Shown here: piece after piece, positions 1 to 7,521 of the stretch
Layout: each line of letters begins with the position of its first letter
Position numbering within the stretch: the first letter of the stretch is position 1
Notes under the pieces: model-generated
Databases searched by the model: none
What the model was told of the DNA's origin: nothing
What the model saw: the letters and a program-made list of their open reading frames with translations, nothing else
Made by a program: the position numbers and the translations under genes
NCBI GenBank assembly: GCA_014239895.1
Contig: JAAZXZ010000164.1
Coordinates: 1 to 13,059, forward strand
Reading direction: 5' to 3'
From: Flavobacteriaceae bacterium
GTDB taxonomy: Bacteria; Bacteroidota; Bacteroidia; Flavobacteriales; Flavobacteriaceae
DNA length: 13,059 nt

Positions 1-737
1 ATTTTCATATTATCATCAATATTTACAATAGTTATAGGAACTTTTATAGATTCTTCTGTGAATTTCTCTACTTTCAATTGAAAGTCTATTTCAGTATCAG
101 AATATGTTATGTTGCTGTTCTCTGACGATTTAATTCTAATTTTAGCATTAATCTCTGAGTCTATTTGATTTAATACTAATTTATGAGTTTGTATCACATT
201 AATTGTGTCAATTAATGAATTTGGTCCAGTCACTGTGATTGAATCCTTTGATAATTTGTATTCTTGAAAAGAGTCAAATCCAGGTTTATAATCTATATCT
301 AATTCTAATTCTATTGGAACTTTTTTTGATTCATATTGTTCAATAATAAAATCTATTTCATCAACTGAAGATGAGAGCAAACTAACAGATTTATTAAACT
401 TTGACTGCAGATCTGAAAAATTCCTTTGTTTAGTCCATTGATATTTTGATTTGACCTTCTTTAAATTATTAAGTGAAATTTCTATTATTGGTTGGTCTAT
501 ATAGTATTTAGCTAAATTATAACCATAACCTTTTAATTCAAGCCTTATGCTATCAATTGACTGATCTAATACAACCTGATCTGATGGAACATCAACTGCT
601 TTTACAGCAAATACTATAGTTTTAGTATAATTAGATGTTAATTTGGATAACATAGAATAGATTAGAGCCAATAACACAAAAAACAGGAAAACATTGAATT
701 TCCTGGTCTTATATACTGATCTTATCTTTTTAAACAT
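1..737 (-). CDS. YbbR/CdaR-like domain protein, C-terminally cut by the window edge
   Basis: An open frame starts at an ATG (735-737, complement) and stays open to base 1, giving 245 codons; the end of the gene lies outside the window. The product has a short basic N-terminus, one membrane anchor at about residues 14-30, and then an extracytoplasmic beta-rich region. The stretch around residues 164-182 (KDSITVTGPNSLIDTIN) fits the YbbR repeat signature of a beta segment followed by a V-x-G-P turn. YbbR proteins of Firmicutes (CdaR) modulate the diadenylate cyclase CdaA. In flavobacteria the homologue is uncharacterised and, from memory, often lies before coaE, which cannot be seen here. The start lies 5 nt after the glycosyltransferase stop, so the two are probably cotranscribed. 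The family call is fairly good; the function is open. Confidence 0.75.
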   Translation of the reverse strand, partial: MFKKIRSVYKTRKFNVFLFFVLLALIYSMLSKLTSNYTKTIVFAVKAVDVPSDQVVLDQSIDSIRLELKGYGYNLAKYYIDQPIIEISLNNLKKVKSKYQWTKQRNFSDLQSKFNKSVSLLSSSVDEIDFIIEQYESKKVPIELELDIDYKPGFDSFQEYKLSKDSITVTGPNSLIDTINVIQTHKLVLNQIDSEINAKIRIKSSENSNITYSDTEIDFQLKVEKFTEESIKVPITIVNIDDNMK

Positions 738-742
738 CTTTC

Positions 743-1750
743 TTATTTACTAAAAAAAACTTCAGGAAAAACCTTCTCTATGTTTTTTTTGTTAAAAATT
801 AATATGGTACTCGATTTTAAATAACCATAGCCATAGCCTAAAATTTGAATAGCACTGGTAATAATTGACAACAACCCTATCTTAAAACTTCTATTAACGT
901 ATGATGATGAAATGAAGATTAATAGCATATATGCAAGTATTATATATAATGGAACCTGATTCCCTTTAATTAATTCAATAATTGAAAAAATCAGGAATAT
1001 CAGAGCAAATGTCGGGAAATAATACATCAATCTAAATGATTTCGGGTGCCAATGATTTAATATTGGTCTAACCAATCCAAACTTATATACTTGTTTAAAG
1101 AAACTACTAATTGAAACTCTTCTCTTGTGAAAAACCAGGACATCACTATATAATGCTGTTTTAAACCCTAATAGATTGAGTCTAATAGATAAATCTGGGT
1201 CTTCTCCAGGGTGTATGTTCCCAAATCCATTTGATTTTAAGAATGCCTCTTTAGAGATTCCCATATTAAAACTCCTTGGCTGAAATAGTTTTTTCTTATA
1301 CTTCCCTCCTCTTATTCCTCCAGTAGTTAAAAAAGATGTCATTGAAAAACTAACAGCTTTTTGGTAATCACTAAAAGACTCATGAGATCCGTCAATACCT
1401 CCAAAACAATCAACATAATTGTTATTCAAGTTATTAATAACGTGTTGCATGTAATCTTCTGGTAATAAACAATCTGAGTCTAATATTATAAAATAGTTTC
1501 CTTTTGCCTTTTTCATTCCATAATTTCTAGAATCACCAGGGCCTGTATTACCTTTTTTATAATAAGATATAGTTAATTGAGGGTTAAAATCCTTTATAAT
1601 TCCTTGGCAATCATCTGTTGATCCATCCTCAATTATTACAATTTCAAAATCTTTTTCAGAAGACAACTTAGTGAAACTCTCTAAAAGTTCTTTTATCTCC
1701 TGCGGTCTGTTGAATACAGGAATAATAAAAGAAATGTCATTTTCAGTCAT
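743..1750 (-). CDS. Family 2 glycosyltransferase with C-terminal membrane segments
   Basis: This 335-residue protein has a GT-A fold of the GT2 family. Visible motifs are the N-terminal strand SFIIPVFNRP (7-16), the nucleotide-binding EDGSTDD (41-47), the donor-site NTGPGDSRNYG (68-78), the metal-binding DSD (91-93), and a GEDPDLSIRL motif (182-191) expected to carry the catalytic base. Three hydrophobic segments follow at about 244-263, 267-284 and 290-311, so the enzyme is probably anchored with its catalytic domain in the cytoplasm. It likely transfers a sugar from a nucleotide-sugar donor to a lipid-linked or surface glycan; donor and acceptor cannot be read from the sequence. It lies downstream of the terminator that ends the T9SS-tailed gene, so it needs its own promoter or read-through. 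No clear TAnnTTTG element is present in the 30 bases before its ATG. The YbbR-like gene follows after 5 nt. Confidence 0.88.
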   Translation of the reverse strand: MTENDISFIIPVFNRPQEIKELLESFTKLSSEKDFEIVIIEDGSTDDCQGIIKDFNPQLTISYYKKGNTGPGDSRNYGMKKAKGNYFIILDSDCLLPEDYMQHVINNLNNNYVDCFGGIDGSHESFSDYQKAVSFSMTSFLTTGGIRGGKYKKKLFQPRSFNMGISKEAFLKSNGFGNIHPGEDPDLSIRLNLLGFKTALYSDVLVFHKRRVSISSFFKQVYKFGLVRPILNHWHPKSFRLMYYFPTFALIFLIFSIIELIKGNQVPLYIILAYMLLIFISSSYVNRSFKIGLLSIITSAIQILGYGYGYLKSSTILIFNKKNIEKVFPEVFFSK

Positions 1751-1781
1751 AGATAAAATTTAATCAAACAAGTAGATATAA

Positions 1782-1815
1782 AAAAAAGACCCGATTTAAA
1801 AACCAGGTCTTTTTT
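1782..1815 (-). terminator. Intrinsic terminator after the T9SS-tailed gene
   Basis: Arms 1782-1791 (AAAAAAGACC) and 1806-1815 (GGTCTTTTTT) are perfectly complementary over 10 bp, with a 14-nt loop in which a few more pairs can form. Read on the minus strand, the hairpin starts about 18 nt after the stop codon at 1834 and ends in a U-run, as expected for a rho-independent terminator. The A/U-flanked arms also give it some bidirectional character, but no plus-strand gene ends here. It separates the fabI/T9SS-cargo transcript from the glycosyltransferase and YbbR-like genes. Confidence 0.8.
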
Positions 1816-1833
1816 GTCTTTATTCCTAAACTA

Positions 1834-4800
1834 TTATTCAATAATTAATTTAGAAACCTTTTTATAACCATTTATGGTAACTTCTACCATATAGAAGCCA
1901 GTATTAATAGATGAAATATCTAACGTATCTCCTGTGATAATAGTACTAAGCACCCTTCTACCATTTATATCAAATAGTTCAATCTGTTTATCACCACCTA
2001 TTGGAGATTTAATTGTTACATAATTACCATCTACTGGATTAGGATATATTCTAAGATCCGCAAGTTCTACATCATCAATTCCTAATGATTCAACAATGTT
2101 TACCGTATAATCTTCAGTTTCACCATAGGATGTTACCTCACAAGCATCATCAGGTACTATAGAATTCCAATTAGCTTTAGCTCTCATAACATGAGATCCT
2201 AAAGTAGCATCTGATGGGATTGTTACCTGAATAGTTGATGTTCCTACAGCGGCAATAAGATGATTATCCAATATTAATTCATCTGAATTAGTATCAAACA
2301 CATAGTCATCATTAAAATCAATCCAAACACGAACATATTGATTTGAATATCCTGTAGTTATAGTTAAATCATAAATACCACCCTGTTCTAAATCAGTAGT
2401 CATAGTAGTAAAATTACCGTAACCATCAGTTGAACATCCAGAATCTGAATTATCAATGTCACCAATTACAAGCCCAACAAATCCATCACCAAGAGTACAA
2501 TTGATTCCACTAGCATAACAAGCTTGACAAGCAGATATTACCGTATATGTTTGATTACAGTTTACATCATCACCCTCTACAGTAATAATGTGGCTTTGAG
2601 TTCCTGTGAAAGTAAATGTAAGCACACCTGCAGCTTGCGCATATTGAACATTTCCTAAATCATCTGAAACAGTGTACTGTGAAGATGATCCCATATCTGT
2701 AATATCAACATCAACTGTATATTCATCTGTAGCAGAGTCACAGGCATTAACAGTGACGGTAATAACAGGATCTGAACATGTGTTTTCTGTAATTGTAAGA
2801 TCATATCCAGTACTCTGAGGAGATGCCCAAGTAGAAATTACTATATAATAAGTAGTGCCTGCATAAACATTCATATCAAATACTCTCTCATCAGTATTTG
2901 ATGCTCCTATTCCAGCAACACATTCCACCCCAATATCATCACAAGAATCATATACAAATATTCCAGAGTATGTAGTGTCTGGAGTCATAGAAATATTAAT
3001 TGAAGCATCACTTGCTGGAGTATAAGAATACACCACATCGTCTCCATTTAAATAATAATTAGAACTTTGACCACAATTTTCCCCAGCACTACCATCATAA
3101 TCATCTTGATAATTAGCTGTGGTATCTGTGGTATTGTATGGTAAAGAGGTTACTACAATTGGATCTGTACATACTCCTCCAATAGGTGGAATCATAAAAG
3201 TTGCTCCATTTAAAGGAGTATAAGTACTAAAGTCTCCTGCACCACAACTAGCTCTAACATAAAAGTCATATGATGACCCTTGAGTTAGGCCTGTTAAGGT
3301 AACAGAGTTTGTAGTAACTGCTGTACCACTACCTGTTGGTGCAGCCTCACCAGCATCTAAAAGGACATACTCCCATTCTGTTTCACCACTCATACCTGCA
3401 TCCCAAGAAGCATCGGCAGAAGTAGAAGTAAGATTAGATATTGTTACATTTATTGGATAATCACATGTAGGAATTTGCTCAACTACAACCTCATCCACAA
3501 ACATCTGGAATCCTTCAACATCAGTTGGAGGGACATGAAATGCAATATAATGTGCCCCAGTATATGCTGAAAGATCAACAATAACTGAAGTCCAGTCATC
3601 TCCTGGATATTCGTAAACGTCACTTAAAACTATCGTAAAGTCTTCTGAATCCATATCTGTATTAGACATTAAAACCTCCATACTATTATTTTCTGTTGCA
3701 ACATTGTAAGATTTAGCAACAAATCTTAACCTATCATTTCCAGTAAGATCCAATCTAGGAGAGATAAGATAATCATCATTCTTACCTTGATTATAGTCTG
3801 TATAAAGTACAGCGGAATTGTCTCCTTCATAAGTTCCAGATCCCCAATAATTCATTTGCCATGAACTATTACTTGGCGCTTCTGCTGGAGATTCATCAAG
3901 TATCGTCCAACACTCTTCTGTCGTTGATGGATCGGGCATAGTAGCTGGAATTGCATATACTGGTGGTTCACCACCATTATTAAATCCTTCATTAAAAGGA
4001 AGAGTGAAAAGATCAGCACAGGCAGTTCTAAAATAACCTGCTACCCAACCACTATTCTCACCTGAACAAATATTTCTAACATAAAATGCGTAGTCAGTAA
4101 CTTCAGTTAATCCTGAAAGACTTACCGATGTACTACTAACTACTGTTCCTGTATCAGATTCCCCTGGAGTATCATCAGCAGCTGTTAACACAATATATTC
4201 CCATGAACTACCACTAGATGTCCAAGACACATCAGCAGTATTAGCCATAATATTATCAATAACAATTGCTGTTGGGTTCTCACAAGATTGTGTAATACCT
4301 TCAAACACTATGTTGGCAAACGACTGTCTTCGATTTCCATTTGTAACTGCAGGCGGATTACTTGTATCTATTGGTCCAATGGTTTGACTGTCTGTATAAT
4401 ATACTAACCCTCGATAAGACCCAGTTGATTCAGTACAATAAAAATCATGAGTAGAACTATCATATGCATCATTGACATTAGATGTTTCATTAACTGCTAC
4501 CATAAGATTATCCGTTCCATTGTATTCAAATGGTGTATCAAGTGTAATACTTACTTCTTGATCTGTGATAGTAACAGTTCCAGTAAAGACTTGTGTTAAT
4601 TCTGAAATATCAACCCAATTTACAGTTGTTGATCCAGATTCAACTAAATGTTGATCAAGGGAAGTGTGACCCATATAAATAGTCCAACCATCACTATTCT
4701 CTAAAGTAGTTTCTCCAGTAGCAGTATATTTTAGCCCTGTAATTGTACCTGAAGCATTAATCTCTCCGGCATGATAAATTACCTGAGAATAAGAGAATTT

Positions 4801-4923
4801 GTAAAAAGGTTCTATAGGCATTTCTTCATTTACAGTTGTCCCTTCACCAACCACAACTTGAGCTTGAAAGCTAAAAGCAAATAGAAATGAGAATAATAAT
4901 GTTAAAATGTAATTTTTTTTCAT
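1834..4923 (-). CDS. Large secreted multidomain protein (Fn3, cleaved-adhesin-like, GEVED) with T9SS sorting tail
   Basis: This is a 1029-residue secreted protein. A signal peptide covers about residues 1-22 (hydrophobic core, ending FSFQAQ). An N-terminal beta-rich region (about 25-210) precedes two fibronectin type III domains (about 213-300 and 487-577), which contain the matching motifs SVSLSGLTEVTDYAFYVR and SVTLTGLTQGSSYDFYVR. Between them lies a jelly-roll region like the cleaved-adhesin/MAM type (about 305-483, with DDYLISPRLDL at 383-393). A pre-peptidase-C-like domain (about 585-713), a short beta domain (about 716-798), and a GEVED-type domain follow (about 810-944, with VWIDFNDDYVFD and YGETEDYTV). 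The last 75 residues are a type A T9SS sorting domain (LRIYPNPVDG at 957-966, LFDINGRRV, GFYMVEV). The protein is expected to cross the outer membrane by the T9SS and be attached or released at the surface. No catalytic residues were recognised, so adhesion or binding is an inference. It starts 38 nt after fabI. Confidence 0.88.
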   Translation of the reverse strand: MKKNYILTLLFSFLFAFSFQAQVVVGEGTTVNEEMPIEPFYKFSYSQVIYHAGEINASGTITGLKYTATGETTLENSDGWTIYMGHTSLDQHLVESGSTTVNWVDISELTQVFTGTVTITDQEVSITLDTPFEYNGTDNLMVAVNETSNVNDAYDSSTHDFYCTESTGSYRGLVYYTDSQTIGPIDTSNPPAVTNGNRRQSFANIVFEGITQSCENPTAIVIDNIMANTADVSWTSSGSSWEYIVLTAADDTPGESDTGTVVSSTSVSLSGLTEVTDYAFYVRNICSGENSGWVAGYFRTACADLFTLPFNEGFNNGGEPPVYAIPATMPDPSTTEECWTILDESPAEAPSNSSWQMNYWGSGTYEGDNSAVLYTDYNQGKNDDYLISPRLDLTGNDRLRFVAKSYNVATENNSMEVLMSNTDMDSEDFTIVLSDVYEYPGDDWTSVIVDLSAYTGAHYIAFHVPPTDVEGFQMFVDEVVVEQIPTCDYPINVTISNLTSTSADASWDAGMSGETEWEYVLLDAGEAAPTGSGTAVTTNSVTLTGLTQGSSYDFYVRASCGAGDFSTYTPLNGATFMIPPIGGVCTDPIVVTSLPYNTTDTTANYQDDYDGSAGENCGQSSNYYLNGDDVVYSYTPASDASINISMTPDTTYSGIFVYDSCDDIGVECVAGIGASNTDERVFDMNVYAGTTYYIVISTWASPQSTGYDLTITENTCSDPVITVTVNACDSATDEYTVDVDITDMGSSSQYTVSDDLGNVQYAQAAGVLTFTFTGTQSHIITVEGDDVNCNQTYTVISACQACYASGINCTLGDGFVGLVIGDIDNSDSGCSTDGYGNFTTMTTDLEQGGIYDLTITTGYSNQYVRVWIDFNDDYVFDTNSDELILDNHLIAAVGTSTIQVTIPSDATLGSHVMRAKANWNSIVPDDACEVTSYGETEDYTVNIVESLGIDDVELADLRIYPNPVDGNYVTIKSPIGGDKQIELFDINGRRVLSTIITGDTLDISSINTGFYMVEVTINGYKKVSKLIIE

Positions 4924-4928
4924 GTTTA

Positions 4929-4962
4929 AGTATTTTAGTTAGTTTAGTATTTAAGTTAGTTT
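4929..4962 (-). repeat. 17-bp tandem duplication forming the leader of the T9SS-tailed gene
   Basis: Two adjacent 17-bp units, 4929-4945 (AGTATTTTAGTTAGTTT) and 4946-4962 (AGTATTTAAGTTAGTTT), differ at one base. Together they fill nearly all of the 38-nt gap between fabI and the next gene. They end 5 nt before the ATG and touch the last base of the fabI stop codon. This is a direct observation. A role in translation, as a spacer or unstructured leader, is only a possibility; slippage duplication is the simplest origin. Confidence 0.85.
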
Positions 4963-5774
4963 TATTCTGTTATATCGTTAATTATAGCATCGCTTACCCC
5001 CATACTGCTAAAGCCTCCATCATTATAGAGGTTTTGCAGCGTAACTCTTCTAGTAAGGTCACTAAATAGAGCAATCGTATAGTTTGCACAATCAAGAGCA
5101 GTAGCATTGCCAAGTGGCGACATTTTCTCTGCATAGGTAATAAAGCTATCAAAACCTTTAACTCCCATTCCTGCAGTTGTAGGTGTTGGAGACTGTGAGA
5201 TAGTATTTACTCTAACTTTCTTGTCTTTGCCAAAGAAATACCCAAAACTCCTTGCAATACTCTCCAAATATGCTTTATTATCTGCCATATCATTATAATC
5301 TGGAAAAACTCTTTGAGAAGCCATATAGGTTAAGGCAACTATGCTTCCCCACTTATTCATTGCATCTTGCTTGTAGAGAGTCTGCATTACTTTATGAAAT
5401 GACATTGCTGAAATATCTGTGCCTTTTTGAGTCCATTCATATTTTTGATCTGTATACTGTCTGCCCTTTCTGACATTTATAGACATTCCTATTGAATGCA
5501 AAACAAAATCTAGCTTACCCCCAAGAATCTTCATAGACTCCTTTACTAAGTTTTCAAGGTCTTCTGTTGAAGTAGCATCAGCTGCAATAACTTGTGAATT
5601 AGTTTTCTTTGCAAGCTCATTGATTTGTCCCATTCTTATTGCAACAGGTGCATTAGATAGAACAAATGTACCGCCTTCCTCATAAACTCTCTCTGCAGTT
5701 ATCCAAGCAATTGAACTCTCATCCAATGCTCCAAAAATAATTCCCCTTTTCCCTTTTAATAAATTATTTGACAT
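4962..5774 (-). CDS. fabI: Enoyl-[acyl-carrier-protein] reductase (NADH)
   Basis: This 270-residue cytoplasmic protein has the length and pattern of FabI, the short-chain dehydrogenase/reductase that performs the last reduction of each fatty-acid elongation cycle (trans-2-enoyl-ACP to acyl-ACP). The N-terminal cofactor loop reads GALDESSIAW (15-24). The LHSIG segment (92-96) matches the E. coli region around Gly93. The catalytic Tyr-(6)-Lys arrangement is present as Tyr160 and Lys167, with the upstream Tyr150 conserved (YMASQRVFPDY). SPTPTTAG (195-202) lies in the substrate-loop region. A closing DGGFSSMG motif (252-259) is typical. The loop at about 99-120 (rich in Lys, Arg and Tyr) resembles other Bacteroidota FabI proteins as I remember them. 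The gene follows recN by 53 nt and precedes the T9SS-tailed gene without a visible terminator. Its ATG directly abuts a tandem repeat. Confidence 0.95.
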   Translation of the reverse strand: MSNNLLKGKRGIIFGALDESSIAWITAERVYEEGGTFVLSNAPVAIRMGQINELAKKTNSQVIAADATSTEDLENLVKESMKILGGKLDFVLHSIGMSINVRKGRQYTDQKYEWTQKGTDISAMSFHKVMQTLYKQDAMNKWGSIVALTYMASQRVFPDYNDMADNKAYLESIARSFGYFFGKDKKVRVNTISQSPTPTTAGMGVKGFDSFITYAEKMSPLGNATALDCANYTIALFSDLTRRVTLQNLYNDGGFSSMGVSDAIINDITE

Positions 5775-5802
5775 GGTTTTAAATATCTGGTTTTAAATAT
5801 CT
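5775..5802 (-). repeat. Perfect 14-bp tandem duplication abutting the fabI start codon
   Basis: GGTTTTAAATATCT occurs twice without a gap, at 5775-5788 and 5789-5802, with no mismatches. In mRNA sense the unit is AGATATTTAAAACC, and the second copy ends at the base just before ATG. The repeat takes up over half of the 53-nt recN-fabI gap. It offers no Shine-Dalgarno sequence. The start choice at 5774 is supported by the FabI family N-terminus (a few residues before the first beta strand). Any role in fabI translation is inference. Confidence 0.9.
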
Positions 5803-5813
5803 TATGTAAGATA
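5798..5813. promoter_or_regulatory. Inverted repeat upstream of fabI, possible operator
   Basis: TATCTTA (5798-5804) and TAAGATA (5807-5813) are perfect inverted copies separated by TG. The repeat overlaps the upstream unit of the 14-bp duplication. With only a 2-nt centre it is better placed as a dimeric-protein DNA site than as an RNA hairpin. In this AT-rich DNA a 7-bp arm can arise by chance, and no matching Bacteroidota promoter element is seen next to it. Confidence 0.3.
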
Positions 5814-5827
5814 AAAAAATTTAATCA

Positions 5828-7480
5828 TTAATTCAATAGCTGTTTTGCATGAGCTACAGCTGAGGATGAAATCTTATCTCCCTCTAACATTGTTGCTATC
5901 TCAACTACTCGCTCTTGAGCGTTTAGTTTAACCATGTTTGTTATAGTTTTATCCTTATCCTGAGTCTTTAACACTTTATAGTGCGACTCCCCTTTAGCAG
6001 CTATTTGCGGTAGGTGAGTAATGGTGAATATCTGCATCTTTCTACTCATCTGCTTCATTATATTTCCCATTTTTTGTGAAATTTCACCAGAAACACCTGT
6101 ATCAATTTCATCAAACATAAGTGTAGGAAGTTGGCGGTAATTTGCCAATATTGATTTAATAGCAAGCATAATTCTAGATAATTCACCACCAGAGGCCGAC
6201 TGTTTCAAAAGTTTATAGTCAGAGCCTTTATTAGCCGTAAATAAAAATTCTATCAAATCTTTTCCATTAGAAAAGAAAGTATCTTGTTTATTAATATCTA
6301 TTTTAAACTTTGCATCTTTCATTCCTAAATCATGTATTATATCTTGAATTTCAGAAATAAATGTTGGTATAGTATCTTTTCTGTTATTATGAATAACTTC
6401 AGCTTTATTATTCAATTTATTCATTAACTCCTCACATTCACCCTTAGTATTTTTAATTTTTTGATCAATATTTTCAGAGGTTGAAATACTCTTATTTAGC
6501 TTTATACAAATTTCTTCAAGTTCATTGATTTTAGAAACAGAATGTTTTCTGAACAGATTGTGAATGCTGCTTAGCTTACTGTTTATCTCCTCTAATTTAC
6601 CAGGATTTTCTTCTAGGTTTTCTAAGTTGTTTTCAATTTCATTAGAGATGTCATCTACCTCAATTAGAGATGATGAAAATCTACCTAAAAGAGTTGAATA
6701 TGAGTCAGAGCTCTCACTTAATCTTTTTAGGGAGTTTTTTAAATTAGTCATGGTAGTAATTAGCCCATATTTTTCATCTGATAGCAATTGCTGACTATAA
6801 GCCAACTCTTCCTTAATGGAATTAAAATTTGCTAAATTTCTCTGATCTTCTTCTAAAGCTTCTAAGCTTTCAGATAAAATACTAGATGATTCTATTTCAT
6901 TTACTAAAAATAAATTGTAATCTAAAGTCTTAATTAGTTGATCCCTATTAGCTATAAGCTCTTCTAATTCTTTTTCTTTAACATTATATAGATCTAGGCA
7001 ATTCTTATAATCTTCAATACGATTTATATTATTTGATATTGAGTCAATAACTTCAAACTGGAAATTATTTTGCGTTAACTCTAATGTCTGATGCTGAGAG
7101 TGAATGTCAATTATTGCACTACTTATAATTGATAGTTGGTTTAAGTTTACTGGGGAGTCATTAATAAATGCTCTAGATTTTCCTGAGGGTAGTATTTCTC
7201 TTCTAATGATGGATTCAGTTTCATAATCAATTTCATTTTCATTAAAAATTGTCTTCAAATTATAGTTTCCAACATCAAAAACTGCTTCAATAACACATTT
7301 TTTTGATACATCCTTAACTACAGAAATATCTGCTCTTTTCCCAAGAATAAGTGATAAACCTCCAACTAGAATAGATTTTCCTGCACCAGTTTCTCCAGTA
7401 ATGATTGATAGGCCATTATTGAAACTTACTGACAGGTCATCAATTAAAGCATAATTCTTTATTGATAAACTCTTTAACAA
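5828..7480 (-). CDS. recN: DNA repair protein RecN (SMC-like ATPase)
   Basis: RecN is an SMC-family ATPase that acts early in recombinational repair of double-strand breaks. The 550-residue length is normal. The ATPase head is split around a coiled coil, as expected: Walker A GETGAGKS (29-36), a Q-loop region around HSQHQT (127-132), coiled-coil-rich residues at about 150-370, the ABC signature SASGGELSR (428-436), Walker B TLMFDEIDTGVSGE (453-466) and the H-loop THLPQIAA (488-495). The start codon is TTG (7478-7480, complement). An in-frame TAA lies two codons upstream of it, no ATG or GTG is available, and the encoded MLKSLSIKNYALI matches the usual RecN N-terminus, so TTG is very likely correct. 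The gene lies 41 nt after the porD-type gene and 53 nt before fabI, in the same direction. Confidence 0.95.
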   Translation of the reverse strand: MLKSLSIKNYALIDDLSVSFNNGLSIITGETGAGKSILVGGLSLILGKRADISVVKDVSKKCVIEAVFDVGNYNLKTIFNENEIDYETESIIRREILPSGKSRAFINDSPVNLNQLSIISSAIIDIHSQHQTLELTQNNFQFEVIDSISNNINRIEDYKNCLDLYNVKEKELEELIANRDQLIKTLDYNLFLVNEIESSSILSESLEALEEDQRNLANFNSIKEELAYSQQLLSDEKYGLITTMTNLKNSLKRLSESSDSYSTLLGRFSSSLIEVDDISNEIENNLENLEENPGKLEEINSKLSSIHNLFRKHSVSKINELEEICIKLNKSISTSENIDQKIKNTKGECEELMNKLNNKAEVIHNNRKDTIPTFISEIQDIIHDLGMKDAKFKIDINKQDTFFSNGKDLIEFLFTANKGSDYKLLKQSASGGELSRIMLAIKSILANYRQLPTLMFDEIDTGVSGEISQKMGNIMKQMSRKMQIFTITHLPQIAAKGESHYKVLKTQDKDKTITNMVKLNAQERVVEIATMLEGDKISSSAVAHAKQLLN

Positions 7481-7521
7481 TTGATTTTAGATTAGGATCT
7501 TAAAAATACTAGTGTTTTTAT

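Noticed and set aside
1834..4923. The two Fn3 domains of the T9SS-tailed protein as a recent internal duplication
   Set aside because: They share only family motifs (S-V-x-L-x-G-L-T and Y-x-F-Y-V-R); the DNA has diverged, so they are ordinary repeated domains.
4887..5069. Plus-strand open frame of 60 codons opposite the end of fabI and its downstream spacer
   Set aside because: It overlaps well-supported minus-strand genes, matches no family, and its composition reflects the reverse complement of fabI.
5252..5473. Plus-strand open frame of 73 codons inside fabI
   Set aside because: It lies wholly within a confident gene on the other strand and has no start context or recognisable domain.
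6564..6794. Plus-strand open frame inside recN
   Set aside because: It is antisense to the RecN coiled-coil region; its Ser/Leu-rich product is what the reverse complement of such a region gives.
7502..7519. Near-palindrome (AAAAATACTAGTGTTTTT) between the porD-type gene and recN, possible terminator
   Set aside because: The stem is almost all A-U with no GC core, and the central ACTAGT cannot form a loop while paired. It is unlikely to stop transcription within this tight run.
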